Origin: Verticillium longisporum
Taxonomy: Eukaryota > Ascomycota > Sordariomycetes > Glomerellales > Plectosphaerellaceae
DNA length: 64,000 bases
Assembly (NCBI GenBank): GCA_019188255.1
Contig: JAETXT010000008.1
Location: forward strand, 434,001-498,000
Direction: 5' to 3'
A model generated the notes under the pieces. It was not told the origin of the DNA. It made no database searches and saw only the letters and a list, made by a program, of their open reading frames with translations. A program made the position numbers and the translations under genes. Shown piece after piece: positions 23,752 through 35,201 of this stretch (positions are counted from its first letter, which is position 1; each line of letters opens with the position of its first letter).

Positions 23752-25874
23752 ATGGCGCCGTCGACGAAGCGCAGCCGACCGGAGATCGTGCCGAATCCTT
23801 CGACCGAGCGGGCTCAGCCAGTGACTGCACCTCTGCCGCCGCTGAGCTCCAAAACCGTGCCAAGCTCCAAAGCTGCCCCGGCGCCGTCAGGGGCCCCGAA
23901 GCGCCTCATTATCACTTGCGATGGCACATGGATGGACGTGAGTGCCTTTGAACTTGCTCAGGGAAGGAAAATAAAACATGTACTAATTCACCCGCAGTCG
24001 CTCGGCGAGAAAGGGTGAGTGAGGCGGCCTCGCAACCTTGACTCTTGACATGTCATAAACTCTAACGTCACACCCAGCGGCGACCCCCAGTCAAATGTGA
24101 CCCGGATCTCACGCGTCCTTCGCCGGACATGCCAGAATGGTATGCACCAGATCATCGCCTACAACCCAGGTGTCGGTAGTGGTAATGCGCTCGACCGTGT
24201 CACCGGCGGCATGCTAGGCGTTGGCCTTGAGCAGGCCATTCGCGAGGTCTACAATTTCATCTGCACCAACTACGTAGATGGCGATGAGATCGTCCTCGTC
24301 GGTTTCTCGCGCGGCGCTTTCACGGCCCGGTCCGTGGCTGACATGGTCGCCTCTATCGGCCTGTTGACGCCTGCCGGCCTCGACTACTTTTTTGCCATTT
24401 TCGACGATTACGAGCACATGGGCAGCTCCAAGCGCGCCCAGGAGGACTTTCTCTGCGACGACCTGCCTCCTTATGCAGGACAGCTGGGCGAGGACAAGTT
24501 GCGCTGGGAAGCCCATCGTAAAGACATCTACAGGCGCTGGCTCAAGACGGTGAGTGATGACTCTGTGCCACGCTTTGGCTGTTCAAGACTGACAGGCTCC
24601 GAGCTTGGCTACACGCGAGACACGCATGCCGATGGCAGGACCCTCATCACGATCAAGGCCCTTGGGGTCTGGGACACTGTTGGCACTCTGGGCGTCCCTC
24701 CTGTACCCATCATTGGTGTGGCCGGATCATCTGACCAATACGTCTCCCCTCGAACTCCCCGCTCTGCCGCGCCGCACCTGCTGACCGACTAGATACGTGG
24801 AAGTTTACCAACACGGAGGTCTCAGATCGGGTCGAGAACGCCTTCCAGGCCCTCGCCCTCGACGAGCCGCGATTTGCCTTTCGACCTGCCCTCTGGGAGC
24901 GCGTCCGCGAAAACCGCACCAATTTGAAGCAGGTCTGGTTCCCTGGTAATCACGGCGGTGTTGGTGGTGGCTGGCACGATCAGCAGATCGCCACCATTTC
25001 GCTGGCCTGGATGTGTGACCAGCTGTCGACAGTAGGGATTGAGTTCAGCCTTCCTCGCATGACTGAGGTCTTCCTCGAAGGTCTTCGTTACAACGCCGCC
25101 CATCCTTTCCCCGTCGTCGGTACGACGAGCCCGCTACCTGCGTGGGCTTCCTTCTTGTGGCAGCAGCAACCCAAACTTCTGCCCTGGGGCTCCCCGGACA
25201 TCTGCCGCGCGACACACATCGTCCGCGACGAGACAGAACACGACGACGCCACATGCAAGCACCCCCGTGCCCGCCCTGAGCAGTACTGGCAGACGGCACG
25301 GTCTTGGGCTCTGGGCCAGATCCGCGCTCCTACGAGCCGTCTGCAGATGATGGCTGGTGAGACGGTGCGCAATCCCGGGCTCTTCATGCGAGCCGACTGT
25401 GACACGAACAAGGACACCGACCAGCCACTTCTCAACACAAACGAGCGCATCCATAGCTCGGTGCGTGTACGGCTCGCGTGCGAAGGTCTCGGCCTCGATG
25501 ACGGAGAAACCTGGAGGTGCAGGTCACTGAGCGGCGGCTCGCGCAGTGGCCGACAGATCTGGCGGTTGGCGCACGGGTCCGCCTTTAGGCCGGCGGCAGT
25601 GGATGCCCTACGCATGTTCCGCCCTAGGGAAGTGGAGCTAGGGTATCCCGCCGAGTACCTCTACCCCGTCGACGAACGCGATGGCCAGTGGCAATGGGTG
25701 TTTGATCAGGAGGGGGACATCACGGGTGCTGGTCATGAACGTGTGCCGCAGGCCCTGGTCCTGCCAGAGGAGCCGATGATCGGTTATTGGGAGAAGTACC
25801 TGCTAGCTCTTACCTCGGGCTATCCTGATGTCTGGCGGTACGCTGAGAAGCACCCTCCTTTTGCCTACAACTGA
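23752..25874 (+). CDS. DUF2235 (Tle1-like) alpha/beta hydrolase, about 645 aa
   Basis: Proposed exons 23752-23937, 23998-24014 (17 nt), 24078-24741 and 24804-25874. The first two introns are canonical and join KRLIITCDGTWMD to SLGEKG and GDPQSNVTRISRVLRR. GFSRGAF near residue 142 is the nucleophile elbow of this family, and the first half also carries DGDEIVLVGF. ALGVWDTVGTLG, FTNTEVSDRVENAFQALALDEPR and KQVWFPGNHGGVGGG are family blocks. Fungal members are mostly uncharacterised; bacterial relatives are phospholipases. Two points are uncertain: 24550-24595 looks like a 46-nt intron, but removing it shifts the frame, so it is kept as coding; and the last intron (24742-24803) uses a weak GTCTCC donor. 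Homologues suggest the sequence may lack one base here. Confidence 0.75.
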
Positions 25875-27124
25875 GCGGCGAGCATCTTGTTTATGCCGAG
25901 GCATGTTTTGATACCACTTGAGCGATGCGCCTTGTTAGAATTGCATGTTTTCTTGCCATTGCTTATTATCGGTGTCCTAGTCCGGCCTACACTCTGTACT
26001 ACATGTCAACATGATTCCATCTGCCTGAGCCCCTACTGACAGCCTGAGCCTTCGAACACGCAAGCCTGTTTGAATCCTAGGAAGGCCATACCAGGATAGC
26101 TTTCGTAGTACCCTCAAGTCTTCTACTCGTCACCGTCACGTCGCTGCCGTTGATATTCTTCTGGGAAGGACGGCATGGTTTCTTGCACAAACCGTCTTCC
26201 CGAGGGAAAGCGTGCCATGTACTCGTAGCTTGTGACATAAGGCCCGAACCTCTCACATGCATCATATACGTACCGTGGCCCCAGAGTACATATTGCAGTA
26301 GGATACCTTCAGTCGAAGCTCCGTCTCCGCTGGTGCCCGTGGCGGAGCTATCTGGAATATCACGGAGAGAGCCAGTATTGGCATCGTGGTCATACCATCT
26401 TCACCTGCAATGTGCAAGCTAACAGAGTCAGAGTAGAAGCTCGATCACACTTATGGATGAAAAGCAAGGAGATTTGGACGCCAGGGCAGGCTTGGAGGCC
26501 ATGGCTTCCCCCAAAACATGAACCGTTGTCCGAGGTACCAAGTGCTGGGCGAGGCGGGGTAGGCCTGAAAAGGGGCCACCAATACGCCTCGTCGACGAAA
26601 GTTCGCCCATCTTGTCGACGACTTGCATAGCCTCCGAGGCAGGACAAAGCATGAGAATCTTGTATCCTGAGGAGCAGGGAAAATAGCACTCGACCGCTTG
26701 TGCGGACCGGGTGCCTCCGATTTGTACCGGATGTATCTGGTCCTGCTTTTTGCCCGCGATATCGGCACCTTGGACGGGCCAATCTTACTCCACAGCGAGA
26801 TCGTCTGTCTCAACCATGGGCATGCAAGGGTGCGCCATCCCGACGCCACGGCGAGCTAAAGTTTAACCACACAGTACTCAATCAAGACATGAACGAGCTG
26901 GGTGATTTTAAGCGGCAGGACGCGGAAGACCTCGTCTCAACGGGAACCTTGAAATGAGTTTCCGCCGGTCGACAGGCGGTCGTCAGCGTCTATAAGACCT
27001 CCTGTCTCGCCACCGGCTATCACGCTATCGCTCATCGTAAGCCTCATCCCAAAGCTCCACCCATCTTGCGACGAATAACTAAAACGACGAGGTCGCTTCA
27101 AGTCAATCAAATCCAGCAGCAGCC
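25875..27124. other. Intergenic region, no supported gene
   Basis: About 1.25 kb with only short frames lacking motifs. The leader of the small secreted protein at 27125 is visible as C/A-rich sequence from about 27000. Confidence 0.55.
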
Positions 27125-27427
27125 ATGGTCTCGTTCCAAACCCTCCTCCTCCTCGCTGCCACCGCCCTCTCGGCGACAGCCTTGCCCAGCACCAGCGCCA
27201 AGCCGCCCGGAAAACCCCACCACAACGACCCCTGCGCCACGGTCCGCTGCGGCTTCAACACGGTCTGCGAAGCCGTCAAGGGCAAGGCGAGGTGCGTGCC
27301 CGGTACCAAGTGCGGGCCGACCATGTGCGGCGCGGGACAGGTGTGCTGCAACGCGAGCTGCGGCATCTGCACGCCGCCTGACGGTGCTTGCATTCAGATC
27401 GTCTGCGAGAATGCCAGCAAGTTCTGA
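27125..27427 (+). CDS. Small secreted cysteine-rich protein, 100 aa (effector-like)
   Basis: A single-exon frame with a clear signal peptide (about residues 1-20, hydrophobic LLLLAATALSATA, cleavage near ALP). The mature part is about 80 residues with twelve cysteines, including CATVRCGFNTVC, CGPTMCG, CCNASCGIC and CIQIVC, and no membrane segment. The first half resembles the follistatin/EGF-like pattern seen in secreted inhibitors; this is only a resemblance. Size, secretion signal and cysteine density fit the class of small secreted proteins from which many fungal effectors come, but nothing in the sequence shows a target. It stands alone between intergenic spacers. Confidence 0.75.
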   Translation: MVSFQTLLLLAATALSATALPSTSAKPPGKPHHNDPCATVRCGFNTVCEAVKGKARCVPGTKCGPTMCGAGQVCCNASCGICTPPDGACIQIVCENASKF

Positions 27428-28078
27428 ATGTCGTGACGGACACAGGGTGCTGCGAGACAGAGAAAAACTGATGGGGATGGGATGATAGCGGAGAGCCGGT
27501 GGGCAGTACGGCCTCCTGAGAAGCGGGCAGTGAAGGGGCTGTGGGCACTATATTAAAGTTGGCTTGCAAGATTGAAATAAAAAATGGAATCGTCAGGCGT
27601 TATTGTGTGGCGCTGTGAGGCGCATGCGTGATGACTTTTGCGCATGAAGGTGCGTTGTTCGTTTTAGCCTGTTCTGCCTCAGACTAGGCGTCAGGGCGAG
27701 GGATGGGGGAGGCGCTTAATTGGATGATTGAGAGATCAAGAACAGTGAGAGCCAACGAGTCAGATGTCAGTCATAACGACGTGAAACATGACGCTGCACC
27801 AAGAGGTCGTTGGTCCCAGTGCATGTACGTGGCTCAACACTGCTCGAGACTCGGGATGTGTCGTCTTATTTGTCGTCTTGGACTGAGGATGGATCTACTA
27901 GGACCGGATGAAAGAAAGGAACAATTAAAGATTCTATAACTTCTATCCTCATAAGGAGGTACAAAGATCTGATGCTCTATCCATGACTACAGATGAAAAC
28001 TCAAGTAAGCCAGACAACCAACGAGGAATAGCAAAAAGCCACTATGAAAGGAGTTAGAAAGGAAAGAAGAAAGACATC
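27428..28078. other. Intergenic region
   Basis: About 650 bp between the small secreted protein (+) and the 3' end of the ABCG gene (-), so it holds two 3' untranslated regions. No coding or RNA signal found. Confidence 0.6.
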
Positions 28079-30065
28079 TCACTTCCGAAGAAATCTCAGG
28101 ACGAGGAATGCCAGAACCTTGTACACAACGATGATGCTGATCATGATTCCCACACGCTGCCCAGTTTGGCCACGAGAGATGTTCAAATTCGACAAGACAG
28201 CCCCTCCGTCAATCTTACCCTGAGAGTTCAATTCACTGGGGAACATGCAGCTGAAGGACCCGTCCGCAGCACGGCCGCAATCGTATGTTGCGCTCTCAAA
28301 CTCATTGACCATCATGCCTTGGAAGACGTAGGCCTGGTAGTCGATGTAGTGGAAGACGTATTTCCAGAAGACGTTCAGGATGCTCATCGGAACAAGGAAG
28401 CCGCCGACGCACATCCACAAGCCGTTAGCAAAGGCGGTGATGGCCAGAGACACGACGAAGATTGGGAAGATGCTCGAGACCAGAACGACGAGAGATTCGG
28501 CGGCAAGGAGATCCAGGAAAAGCCACATGACAAAAGTCATGAAAGCCGAGCCGTCAGAGCGCATACCGACGAGCCAATACGCGACAACCGAGAACAGGAT
28601 CGTGATGAGGAAGAGAAACGGAACGCCGATAAGGAAGTTGGCCAGAATGAAAGAGGAGGGGCCAACCAAGCCGTTGGCCCTCTCCTTTTGGAACGTCATT
28701 AGATCCTCCAGGAAGGCCGGCACATATGCAACGGCCATGAACGAGATGAAGGCACCGCTAAAGAACATGGCGTTGATGTACGGTTGGATATACTCCTGAG
28801 AGCTTCCGAGACGCAGCCACACCGTGCCCATCATGATCGCGAGGCCAAGGTACATGACGATGCGTATGCCATAGGCAACAACATCGCGATATGCCTTGAT
28901 CCAGGCACGTTGCAGAAGGGTCAGCGGGATCATGTAGGGTCGGGGCCTCGGCAGCTTGATGGACGAAACGTCGAGTTTGGACATGGTGCTCGACTTGTGA
29001 ATCTCGTCAGTAAGTGCGCGTCTCTTTTCGCCCTCATACCAAGTATCGCTGATATGCTCTGTACGTTTGAGCACCTCTCCATTCTTGTCAAGATCAATGT
29101 TGATAAGATCGAGAAAGAATTCGGCTGGGTTCGTCATGGCCGGGATCGGGTACCCAATCTCTTCGAAGTATCTTGGTGCATCTTCTTAGGAAACGAAATA
29201 GCTCGTTCGACCTCGGGAGAGAAGATTAAGCTTGTCGAACAGCTGGTAAGTTGTCGTTGAAGGTTGGTGAATGGAAGCAATGATGATGAGCTTTGCTCAA
29301 CGTTAGCACCCATCAAGTTCTCCGCAAATTGGGCCCGTCACCTACATTGTTCCGCTTGCCTATGTCCTTGATATGCTTGATGACCTCGTAACTCAGAGCC
29401 GAATCGAGACCACTCGTGGGCTCGTCCAAGAACAGCACCTTGGGGTAGGTCACCAGTCTGCTAGCGACACCAAGTCTCTTCTTCTGGCCACCGCTGAGTC
29501 CCTTTTTGATGGGAGTGCCCACAATTGTATGTGCTTGGGACTGTAAACCGAAGCTTCCAATGAGCTCATCGACCCGACGGAAGGCTTCGGCCTTTGTCAC
29601 ATTTCTGGCCGAGTCAGTCGATATCCTTTCGATAGGGGTTCATCGTGACGTGGCTTACCTAGGAAGAGCGAGTTGAGCGGCGAAGATCATAGTCTCCCTG
29701 ACAGTCAAGCTGCCGATGAGCGCATCTTCTTGTTCGACGTATGCAGAAATGCCTCGAAGGGTGGTAGTGTCAATTCGAATACCGTTGACACATATGTCGC
29801 CTGTAGTGGTGGCCCCAGAAGCAGCGACACGATGAGCAAGCGTGTTGAGTAGCGTTGTCTTGCCAGAGCCACTAGGTCCCATGATGGCCAGCATTTCGCC
29901 TGCATTGACAATACCCGCAGGCTTGGTCAGGATCGAGAGTGGCTTTTTCGTCACCCTGTCCTTTACCATGACGCTGATTTCTGACCACGAGAGGTTATCG
30001 ACAACATCGTTGGTGGGCCTGTACGAAGACGATTGGCCAAGCTCGATATCTTGTTCTGTCTCCAT
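28079..30065 (-). pseudogene. ABCG-type (White) half-transporter with an internal stop codon
   Basis: Exons 29659-30065, 29346-29604 and 28079-29290, joined by canonical introns of 54 and 55 nt that keep frame; the product would be 625 residues. The nucleotide-binding domain is complete: Walker A GPSGSGKTT (63-71), signature LSGGQKKR (172-179), Walker B VLFLDEP (192-198), H-loop IASIHQPS. The membrane domain has six predicted helices from RAWIKAYRDVV to VYKVLAFLVLRF. Between them a TAA at 29186-29188 (codon 257) interrupts the frame, right before EDAPRYFEEIGYPIP, a conserved block that continues in the same frame to the end. No intron can remove it. A CAA-to-TAA change (Gln to stop) would explain it. 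Translation could in principle give a separate domain from the ATG at 29137, but a working transporter is unlikely unless the base is an error. ABCG half-transporters export lipids, sterols or toxic compounds as dimers. Confidence 0.82.
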
Positions 30066-31429
30066 TGAATTGGATCTGGGATTTTGGTGGAATGATTATG
30101 GTGATGGAATTTTCTACGAAAGAGAGTGTGATACGAAGACGAAGAAGGTGGCGCTCATTCTTATACCCTAGAATATGAAGCCTGCAATGAGCATCGCCGA
30201 CCTATACTGAGAGCATAGGAGTCCGGGATCTCGGGCTTCGCACTTACTGCAACATTGAGTAATGCCCACAAGGCTGGGAATGTAGGGCCGACCTGGCAGT
30301 AGTGGGACCTAATCCCTGATGACAGGCATCGTAACCCATTTCAGGGAGGCTGTAGACCGATGAAGATCCAGGACGCCGACTCGATGTGGAGACACTGTCA
30401 GATCTGGGTGCCCATGGCAGGATCAAAGCCGCTTCCGGCCATTGATTACTGGCAGCTCAGTGATTCAATCATGCAGCGATCCCACGTCAGCACAGCCTCA
30501 AACGAGCTGAATGACGGCGAGACCGATTGCCAAGCTCCGTTCAATTGGGTCTCCAGGCTGGCGTGCAAGTTCGCTACAGAATGGCAGCGTTTTACCTCTA
30601 CATGTGAACCTTCACTCCCCGATACACGGAGGTTATTGCTAGATCAGTTGCACGAGAGCCGCACAGGCGGAGTCAGAGGCTGGAATATCAGCTGCAGGGC
30701 TGCCGGAATGTAGCTTTGCGCGGAGTCAGGGACTCTTCGTACGCGAGGTGAGGACCTACGAAGAGCTGAGACTGGTGCGGGGACCTTCGGCGACCAAGCT
30801 GTCCTAGTGATTGGGCCCCAGTTCCCCGAAACAGTGACAACTTCTCGGCTTCCATGTTGTGATTTGAACCTAGTTGCCGCCCGAAGGAGCATCTGGCCAC
30901 GTCTTCCGGAAAAAACATAAACCGAATGACGTGTCAATTGGAAATGCAGTTGCGAGGTGAAGGAATACTTAGTCTTGATGTTTTTGAGCACCAGCACGAG
31001 TCAGACAGTCGGCGTTTGGCACCAGAGCGAACAGAACGGGATTTGAGCTTGAACATTTGTCAGCGGTAAAGAGACTCTGAGAACCAAGTTGCTACGAATG
31101 GTCGCCGTCGTGAATTGCAATTGTCCATGACTTTTCAAAGGTCGCCGCGACATCTTCAAGCCCAAATAAAGTACCTTACAGTGGTCAACTCCGAGAAGGT
31201 ATTGCCTAGCGTTGGGCAATAGGGGCCTCGGGATATGGTAAACCGACTACTGGCGCGAAGTTTGGTTTGAAGCGTGGAGAACCGGAAGACCATGACTTGT
31301 TCGACGAATGATGACGCGATGGATGAGAGCACAGTTCTATTTCATTTCCTAGAGTTGCCATTGGGGTGAAATTGTCGGAGCGTGATTGTAAACAGAGAGA
31401 AGTTTTCTTCCGCAGGTTGACACCTGTCA
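30066..31429. other. Intergenic region upstream of the ABCG gene
   Basis: About 1.36 kb. The first part should be the promoter and leader of the ABCG gene. I see no other gene; short frames on both strands lack motifs. Confidence 0.5.
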
Positions 31430-32270
31430 GGTGGCCCCTGCGGAGCCGCGGAACCTGGTTAGGGGCTAAGAACTATGAGAACGTAAATATAAGGACTGCG
31501 GAGGGCCCTCCTAGCTAGGCTTAGGAATACCTAAAGATTCTAACCTATTAGGTACCTAGAAGCTTAGCGTCAAAACCCAAAGCCTAGAAAACCCAGTACC
31601 CTATTACCTATTTAGGGTTTTAGGCTAAAATAGATTACCTAGAAAAAAACCTAAACCTAAATAAATAGTAGGGTCTAGGTTATTTTAGGTCCTACGATAT
31701 AGTAATATTATTATATATATAATAGAATAGCTTATACCCTATCTTAATTAATATGGAATGCAAGTAGTATAGTATAGCTACTATACTAAAAGGTCTAGCC
31801 TACCTAGGATCTCTAGATTGACTGGATGCTACGCTTATAAGGCAGGTCTCGCAGGTTATAACTCTATTATATAGGCTATTAACCCTATATAACTAAGTAG
31901 GTATATATTATTAATGCTCTATTAATTAGATATCCTAAGGATTAAGATTAAGTATAAGCTATATATAGACCCTAGCTTCTACCTAGAGAGAACCTATAAG
32001 CTAAAATGGGCAACCTAGAAGGAACTTAAAAATTTCTATAGGTTTTTTGGGCTACCCATTTCAACCTATAGGTTCTCTCTAGGCAACCTAGAAAACCCAA
32101 ATATCCACCTCCCTATAATACCTAGATATGCCCATTTGGGTATTCCTAAGCCTACTCCTAGCTGCGGAGGGCCAGAATTCAGATGTATTACAACCCTATA
32201 CCTATTATCTATTGCCTGCGGACCATGTGCGGAAGACCTCTTCACTCTGCTCAACCCACGCTCTGACAAC
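31430..32270 (+). repeat. Diverged repeat, copy 1 (interrupted by the 0.65-kb element)
   Basis: The segments 31430-31507 and 32162-32270 together match 33028-33210 in order and orientation: CCTGCGGAGC, then AGGGGCT, then CGGAGGGCCAGA and CCTCTTCACTCTGCTCA are shared, with scattered differences. The 31508-32161 block is absent from the other copy. Function unknown; possibly remains of a larger repeat. Confidence 0.6.
31508..32161. mobile_element. 0.65-kb non-autonomous DNA element with terminal inverted repeats and internal foldback
   Basis: The block is AT-rich, codes for nothing, and is flanked by a direct repeat CTGCGGAGGGCC (31496-31507 and 32162-32173) that looks like a long target-site duplication. 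Its ends are inverted: the core TAGGCTTAGGAATACC reads inward from about 31516 and, on the other strand, from the right end. An internal palindrome at 31982-32012 and 32053-32083 has 31-nt arms that differ at four transitions. The related repeat at 33.1 kb has no such insert. A duplication of 9-12 bp would suit a Mutator-like MITE, but the exact boundary is uncertain by a few bases. Confidence 0.65.
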
Positions 32271-33027
32271 ACCGCAATCATTGATCAAATACATGGCAGC
32301 GGGAGATCTTAAATCTGGCCCTCAGCAGCTGCAGGGTCGCCCGCGCTCTGATAAATGTATATATTCATGTGCCTCCGCATTTCTTATGCGCCCAGAGTAG
32401 CTGCTTAAGTCTTATGTCTCACAGCCATCCGCCGATGCCTCCTGGCAGCAACATTCAGGAGAGTGGAGGGCGTTTGTACAGCGGGGTTGCATCAATAGAT
32501 TGTTGTGCGTGTAATAACGTACAGATGCAGACCTTAATGGTAAGTAAATATTTGCACTTCAAAAAGCCCTTCGTAGTGACTTGAATTCTCAAGAACCTTG
32601 TTCATAATGCCCGAGAGTGCCTCTCATCCACCCCGCCTCAGCTCCCTTCCCAGGCTCGCAGGGACCGTTGCAGTCACAGGCAGGTGATGATTGACACAGG
32701 TTGCCGGACGCATGGAAATCATGCTGTATCGTGTACGAGTCTCTCAAGTCCAGGCCGACTAGACTGCGAATTTGAATCCTGACAAGCCTGCGTCAAGTGT
32801 GGGATGCAGACGATGTTATCTGTTGGAGTGATAGGTTTGGCCAGTCAGTCAAAAGATCAAGAAACGGCCCACCATAGTAGCGTCACAGCCTGGCTCAAGC
32901 ACCTATATTCGATAGGCTCTGCGGGCATTTTGTACAGACAGGCCTTCGTGTTTAAAAGAGTAAACAGTTCGAATAGGGGCGGAATGAATTGCATATTTGG
33001 CAAAACTCCAATCAAAGCCTGTATCAG

Positions 33028-33210
33028 GAGGCACCTGCGGAGCGGGGGCCTCGGAGGGTTAGATTAGGGGCTGATGCCGTGGCAGCGCATATATGAAGGC
33101 CACGGAGGGCCAGAGTCTAGATGTATTCCAACCCCCTACCTAGCAATTGACTGCGAATATCTCTTGTGCAAGGCCTCTTCACTCTGCTCATCTCACCACT
33201 TTGACAGCCT
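33028..33210 (+). repeat. Diverged repeat, copy 2 (lacking the insert)
   Basis: Matches the flanks of the 31.5-kb element without its AT-rich core and so works as an empty-site reference for that insertion. Similarity is clear over about 180 bp and fades on both sides. Confidence 0.55.
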
Positions 33211-34004
33211 GCTACCTATCCGTCGGACCATGGAAACTCGGAAAGCCATGCCGAGGCTTTCTCGCCTCAAGCAGCAAGTCTTTTTCTAGACATCTCCAAG
33301 TCGCTAGCCTTTGGGCCAGAGATTATGAGATCAGACAAGCAGCAGAGATGGGTTCGGCTCGATCTAGGCACACGCATGTTGCCAAGTAAGTAATCTAGTC
33401 AAGACCTCAAAATTTGCTTTTGTTTTAAATTCAGATGTGAAGCATTCTCTTAAGGGTTTTGAAGGAGCCGCTCTGGCTGACAGTCATTTTCGCGAGTGAG
33501 TGATGAAGACATGATCGGCCATCGGGACATAATCAATAAGGCATCAGTAACAAAAGCGACAGGGTTTCTTTTCTCGAGGTAAACTGCTACCACGCCAAAT
33601 CAATCACAACCCAAGGTCGCATCCGCAATGGAGGCAGACCGGCTTTTGAGCTGCCGGGCTGTTAAGCTGCCGGCCTATTAAGGGCCGGCCTAATAATCCG
33701 CCGGGACTTTCGGCTTAGCCGGAGGGTTTTGACCAAAGACGATTCATTGACGCGACCTTCCAGCATATTTAAGATTCAGCAAGTATGGGCCTGCTTCCAC
33801 AATGCGTCCTATCAAAGGCCATGCCTCTAATTTACATTATCGACGTCGTATGAGCAATGGTGATCAATGAAGACGCGTTTGTTTGTGTAACCACCATCCG
33901 ACTTCGCGTGGATTTTAAAACCAAACGAAATCCTACATTTTCCTGCTGCGATTTGGTCATGCTTCACACACAGATCGTCGCTGCGGCTTGAAATATTTGA
34001 TAAC
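33211..34004. other. Intergenic region upstream of the thioesterase-like gene
   Basis: No gene supported. A locally repetitive stretch near 33640-33730 is built from CCGGC/GCCGG motifs. Promoter of the 34005 gene must lie at its right end. Confidence 0.5.
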
Positions 34005-34667
34005 ATGGACTACTTCAAATCATTGCCTTGGTTCGATGCTCTGACGAAGGAGCCAGGTTTTGTGTCATTCACTCCAATCAGCCGCTCGAACGAGAACTAC
34101 GCCGACAATGAGCCCCCGAAAAACCAAGTACTGCGCCAGACTCTCAACAACAGTGACACAATACCTCACTGCACCGGTTTCTACTTAGAAGAGAGGACCC
34201 CGCCGCATGCCGATGGATATGAAACCAAGCCGTCGGCAATCGATAAATCGCCCAAGAAGAGGCTCTTGATACCGTCCTGTTCCGTGGCCTATGATCTGCG
34301 TCCGGGGCTCAACGGATTCAACAATAGTACCCTCCAAGGCGGCTTGGTAGCGGTCCTGATGGACGATGCGATGACCAGCCTGACGGTGCTCAACGGCGAA
34401 ACACAAAAACGCTCTGAGGGCGAAAGCGAGTTACCTGCGGACATTTTGGATCTTCGTAAAAGAAGAGCTGCCACTGCGTATATGAATGTTCAATTCCGGA
34501 AGCCTATTGTCACACCACAGGTTGTCATCGTCACAGCTTCTTTTGTCAGTACGGAGCGGCGCAAGTTGATGCTGCGCGCTAGCATCAAAGACGAAAAAGG
34601 GGACATCTGTGCCACCGGTGATTCATTGCTCATTGGAGCTCGCGATGCTCGCGATGAGAAACTTTGA
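34005..34667 (+). CDS. HotDog-fold (PaaI/4HBT-type) thioesterase-like protein, 220 aa
   Basis: Single-exon gene from the ATG at 34005. The C-terminal half has the HotDog pattern: a helix entered by LQGGLVAVLMDDAMTSL (about residues 110-126), then strands AYMNVQFRKPIV and VVIVTASFVSTERRKLMLRASI and DICATGDSLLIG. The N-terminal ~90 residues are typical of fungal members that resemble THEM4/acyl-CoA thioesterases. Likely reaction: hydrolysis of an acyl-CoA thioester; substrate unknown. No targeting signal is obvious. It lies 0.5 kb upstream of an oxidoreductase on the same strand; both sit in a gene-poor, transposon-rich stretch and may be lineage-specific. Confidence 0.78.
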   Translation: MDYFKSLPWFDALTKEPGFVSFTPISRSNENYADNEPPKNQVLRQTLNNSDTIPHCTGFYLEERTPPHADGYETKPSAIDKSPKKRLLIPSCSVAYDLRPGLNGFNNSTLQGGLVAVLMDDAMTSLTVLNGETQKRSEGESELPADILDLRKRRAATAYMNVQFRKPIVTPQVVIVTASFVSTERRKLMLRASIKDEKGDICATGDSLLIGARDARDEKL

Positions 34668-35201
34668 GACACCGCGAAGACAAGGAACGATGCCGATGTC
34701 GGAGGACATGTTTGGGTTCTAGAGCGGACCGTATTATAGAGGTGTAGTCAATGTTGTTGTGGCGGAATCGTCAAGACGCCCTAGCGTTTCTGAGTAAATT
34801 CGACCCCAGCACGGGACCATGAGAGACAGTGACGGACATTTTGCGAACAGGGCTTCTGGTCGTTAGGCGCGGCACCAGCCAGAGGGAGGGTGGAGGTGGC
34901 ATCCAGGCTGTCGAATCATCGCGCCAGGCGCTTGTGGGTAGGCAAGATAGGTAGGTTACCCCTCATTCATGTGTATGCAGGAGCCGGGCAATCGTAGGCT
35001 CCTTACGTGGTGATGAACTTCTACAATTCATCCCTTGGAACCCCAATCACGAATATTAAGGTCCAGCACCGACGCTGTGATCATCCAAGTCGACAAGCCC
35101 AAAGTGGCGAACGCTGTTCACTCAATACAGAGCTCTCTGTAGTCAGACCGATACCCCGAGCTACGTTACCTGAGATAGTTTGTCATTCATCAATCTTCAT
35201 C

